A DNA stretch of 64,000 nt from contig JAPJBO010000111.1 in the NCBI GenBank assembly GCA_030068145.1, positions 124,001 through 188,000 on the forward strand, read 5' to 3'. Each line of letters begins with the position of its first letter. Within the stretch, counting starts at the first letter, position 1. The position numbers and the translations under genes are program-made. The stretch comes from Diplonema papillatum. Its lineage: Eukaryota > Euglenozoa > Diplonemea > Diplonemida > Diplonemidae. Shown here one piece after another: positions 60,712 to 64,000 of the stretch. The notes under the pieces were generated by a model. The model made no database searches and was not told the origin of the DNA. It worked only from the letters and a program-made list of their open reading frames with translations.

Positions 60712-60990
60712 CCCCGGTTTATAGTTCGCTTGAAATTCCGGGGTTTAGGGTCTCCGTGTGACCGTTCATGAATGGGTTCTCTTAGAGCAAGAAAGGGCTA
60801 TGTGGTTACGGGTTGTATATTTAGTGCACGCTTTCGTTATGGGTTATGGCTAGCCATGTCCGGGACTGTTTGTGACCGACACCAAGTACTTTCCTTCGTG
60901 GAGTGTAGTCTTGGGCCCCCCACGTTCTACAAGTTGAGCAGGGGTTGCCTTGTAGCCCGTACCGGTCTGTTGTCCGCGTTTATATGTATT
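60712..60990 (+). repeat. R6 dispersed repeat, copy
   Basis: TTATAGTTCGCTTGAAATTC, GTGACCGACACCAAGTACTT, CACGTTCTACAAGTTGAGCA; matches the copy nested in MITE-A at 16674-16973. Confidence 0.75.
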
Positions 60991-61145
60991 TTCTCGCAGT
61001 GTGGTGCTTGGATTTCGCGGCACTTGCGGTGCTTCATGTGGTGCGGGTTGCTTCCGTCCTAAGATAAGGTTTTTTTTGGGCGTTGCGGTGCCTGTGGGTA
61101 TCTGTGTGCCTGGAACCGTCGCCCCGCGTACGCAATTAAGGGAAC

Positions 61146-61325
61146 GGGGGGGTTTGCAAGAACGTGCTTGGAATGGATATGTGCTCAACACCGCACTGGT
61201 CCCGTCTGCGCCGTGTTTCGGTCCTTTGAGCCACGGACACAGAAGGCGGACCATCATCAGCGCGGAACCTGAGTGTCTGCAGACAGGACTGCGGTGTGAG
61301 TCTGGTTTGTCAGGCGGCTGTTTAT
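61146..61325 (+). repeat. R5 dispersed repeat, best copy
   Basis: Carries GCAAGAACGTGCTTGGAATG, GGTCCCGTCTGCGCCGTGTT and CATCATCAGCGCGGAACCTG in full order. GTTTATAATTAAGGGAACGG at its right end echoes the bases at its left edge (CAATTAAGGGAACGG). Confidence 0.75.
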
Positions 61326-61429
61326 AATTAAGGGAACGGGGGGGTGGTGAGATATAGGCTTGCCGTGGCGGTGCACGTCTATCATACTACGGCGGAGATG
61401 GTGAGTGAAAAGCTTCGAATAGCGGTGAC

Positions 61430-61486
61430 ACGCCGTGGCGCGCCACGTAACTGCAGTACTGTACAGTACAGGTACAGTACTGCAGA
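61430..61486. repeat. two adjacent perfect palindromes
   Basis: CGTGGCGCGCCACG (61432-61445) is self-complementary. A few bases on, CTGCAGTACTGTAC (61451-61464) and GTACAGTACTGCAG (61472-61485) form a perfect 14-base stem with a 7-base loop. Confidence 0.85.
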
Positions 61487-61574
61487 GGCCACTTTTTTTC
61501 TTTTTGAAAATTTTGTGAATTATTTTGTGTTTCTGAAACCGGGAAACCGGGTTTTTAAAGTTCCCTGGATTGAT

Positions 61575-62470
61575 ACCAGAAAGCCTGCTACACGGAAGCC
61601 AAGCTTCACGTGTTCGGCGGTACTGCAGAGCCACGGGCCTACGGGTCAAGTGGCTACCGATTTCCCAAACTAGAGCATCAAGGCTTGGCGCACCTTGGGG
61701 CTTCGCGCTCGCGCTGAACACAAGCTCGTCGAGACGGTCAGCCGCAGGGCAGAGCAGACGGGGTTGTGGCACTGTGCTGCCTCCGACTCAACCTTTGCAA
61801 GCTGTGGTTGACCGTCACGTTCCTGGACCAGGAGCAGACTAAAGCATCAAGGCTTCAAGTGGCTGCCGACTTCCTAGACAAAAGCATCAAGACGTGGCGC
61901 ACCTTGGGGCTTCGCGCTTGCGCTGATCACAAGCTCGTAGAGACGGTCAGCCACAGGACAGAGCGGACGGGGTTGCGGCACTGTGCTGCCTTCGACTCAA
62001 GCTTTGCAAACAGTGGTTGACTCACGTTCCTGGACCCGTTCGTTTCACCCAGTCTGCAGGCACACCATGCAGAGCTGCGGGCCTACGGGTCAAGTGGCTA
62101 CCAACTTCCTAGACTAAAGCATCAAGGCGTGGGGCATCTTGGGGCTTCGCGCTTGCGCAGATCACAAGCTCGTAGAGACGGTCACAAGACAGAGCGGACG
62201 GGGTTGCGGCACTGTGCTGCCTTCGACTCAAGCTTTGCAAACAGTGGTTGGCTCACGTTCCTGGACCCAGAGCGGCCTTTTTCGTGTTGTTCGTTTCACC
62301 CACATCAGTACTCAGTCTGCAGGCACACCATGCAGCGCTGCGGGTCTGCTGGCCAAGTGGCTACCGATGCTCCAAACGAAAGCGTCAATGTGGTTTGTAC
62401 CTTGGGCCCGACCGACACAAAGCCGTCGAGACAGTTGCACGCGAACGGGCGGTTGGGCACTGAGCTTTGC
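61575..62470 (+). repeat. R3 cluster, about four tandem copies
   Basis: Copies start near 61575, 61840, 62040 and 62330, marked by GCATCAAGGC, CACAAGCTCGT(C/A)GAGACGG and TGTGCTGCC(T/C)(T/C)CGACTCAA. Copies two and three lack pieces; the fourth is strongly diverged. Confidence 0.8.
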
Positions 62471-64000
62471 ATGCTGAGGTTTGACCATAACGTTCTCGCC
62501 CCGGAGCGAACTTCTCTCTTCCACGACTTCAGTATCTACAGGCTCAAGCGCACCACGGAGAGATCTCTGCGAATTGCGCCACTGATGGTCGGTATCTCCC
62601 AGCGCAAGTTGGGAAGTTGTAGTATGAGTCCGAGAACAGAAGGGGCAAGATAAGCAAGACTTCCAAGAATTTTCGCAATGGTGCCAGCAGTACTGAGGCA
62701 AACATTTCCGGAACAACATGAAAAGGTTTCTTTGCGCGAAAAACAAGCATGTTTTGCCGTGCCATCACCTTCACCGCCTTGGGTTTCATTTATCAGTGTG
62801 AGTCCGGAGTTGTTGGTTCAAGGATGAAAGTGGTGGGTGTGGTGCGTGTACAGGCGTATGAGAATAAGGGAAAGAGAGGGAAAAGGAAACTGCTACTGTT
62901 AGTGTGTATGACCGGAAATGCGGAAGTTCTGAACGAACGAAGGAAAGGGTCGCTGACAGCTTGGTATATCCCCTGCTTTTGCACTTCCGCAGACACTGCA
63001 AACCCACCTGCCGGCGGCCTGCTGGTCTGATGACGTGACAGCAGTACGAGCAAATTACCCACGTACGAAACTTGCTTGGAAGACGCACACTATCGTGGTA
63101 GAGAATGGATGGATGGATGGCCGCAGGATCCTGAGATCTTGACCCAACCTGAGGTTCTACGGATGCCACGGTACGGTGGCATCCTGACCCCACGTCCTGC
63201 TGTGGATGACAGTTCACAAAACTCGATAGCCCACACTGAGCGTGTGCTCTCTGTACCATGTTAGGTGCTGTTGCATCATTCTGAGGTTCCCCCCGATGTG
63301 AGGGGTAGACGGCCAACGCGTTCGATTCACGGCGTGTAGTTTTCGAAAAGACTGCCACGCATCTTCGTGTCGTAGAGATAATGCAAGAAGGTTTCAGTGT
63401 GTTTTCGGCCGTGGCTAATCTGTTGATCTGGCATCCAAGGGATAGGCAGATTTCTTAACGTAAATTTACTTTTTTCGTTGAGGCCGCAAGCGGCAAAAAA
63501 GAAGAGAGCAGAGGGGTTGTCCGGAGGCCAACGGGTCGAGCACGGGCTAGCCTGAAATCCAATGGGTCGAGGGTCGCTACAGGGATTTGGCTAACTATAA
63601 AGTATAAACCGCAAGGGCCCGCGAACGAATTTGTCAGGTGCTGAGAGCAAAAGAAGAAGCCAATGATTCGCTGTTGCCCAGAGGTAGGCGTAAATCCACA
63701 AAGACAGGGCCATGCCGCGAGTGGTTTGGGCCAACTAACTGGTGGAGTGCGCACCGGGGCTTGCTCGCATCACAGAAGCCGCGATGCAGTGAGTGCGTCA
63801 AAAAGCGCCTACCGGCGGAGACCTGCTGTCGCCTCAAGCAGCATCATCACGGATCGGATAGTCTAAGGCCGCGGATGCACTTTTGCATAACTCGCAGACT
63901 AAGACGTTGCGGCGATTGCGTAGCCGCAAACGAAGCATTAACCAGCTGCTGCCCAAAGCACCAACGCAAACAGAAGAGCGAACAGAGACCCCCACTCCCA
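62471..64000. other. no supported gene
   Basis: Minus frames at 62786-63358 and plus frames near 62749 show no family signature. A short ATGG run (63105-63120) is present. Confidence 0.35.

Overview
The window is nuclear DNA of a repeat-rich eukaryote, most likely a flagellated protist or alga. The evidence is spliced genes with GT-AG introns (donors GTATGC, GTATGT, GTAGCG), a long exon of the cilium-associated protein LRRC56, a signal-peptide-bearing TauE/SafE permease in five exons, and a dense set of DNA transposons and tyrosine-recombinase (YR) retroelements. A chromerid or other alveolate alga would fit, but nothing here proves the species. There are no bacterial operons, CRISPR arrays or recognisable tRNA genes.

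Layout. 0-2 kb: right part of a frameshifted piggyBac transposon ending at a TTAA site in a minisatellite. 4.9-8.2 kb: a minus-strand host gene (two exons) whose intron holds a 291-bp chimeric satellite and a 349-bp duplication. 9.6-13.6 kb: a gene for a lipid-anchored protein (starts MGNCC), a Cys/His-rich remnant and a small gene. 14-17.6 kb: a 0.6-kb tandem duplication with a hairpin MITE, a 28S rRNA fragment and a mariner-like MITE. 17.7-23.5 kb: a two-membrane-segment protein gene, then a whole-looking YR retroelement splitting a (TTC)n microsatellite. 25-34 kb: a protein kinase pseudogene and two host genes, one with broken partial copies on both sides. 35-39 kb: minisatellite and MITEs. 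39.3-43.5 kb: a second whole-looking YR retroelement. 43.9-52.6 kb: satellite, then the TauE/SafE gene, whose introns carry MITEs and retroelement fossils. 53.9-57 kb: 60-bp satellite and dispersed repeats. 57.1-58.6 kb: LRRC56. 59-64 kb: tandem and dispersed repeats, with no supported gene.

Main threads. (1) Two unrelated-looking YR retroelements share one plan: gag, YR, RT/RNase H, bounded by split direct repeats (A1 ... B1-A2-B2). (2) Two short-element families, MITE-A (start AAATACTCGAGG) and MITE-B (start AAATACTCGACG), share both termini although their interiors differ, so one machinery probably moves both. (3) Host exons have been drawn into repeats: an exon start fused to a MITE-A half makes a satellite, and pieces of a coiled-coil gene lie beside it, one next to a MITE-B fragment. 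Host genes seem to coexist with this load by splicing it out.
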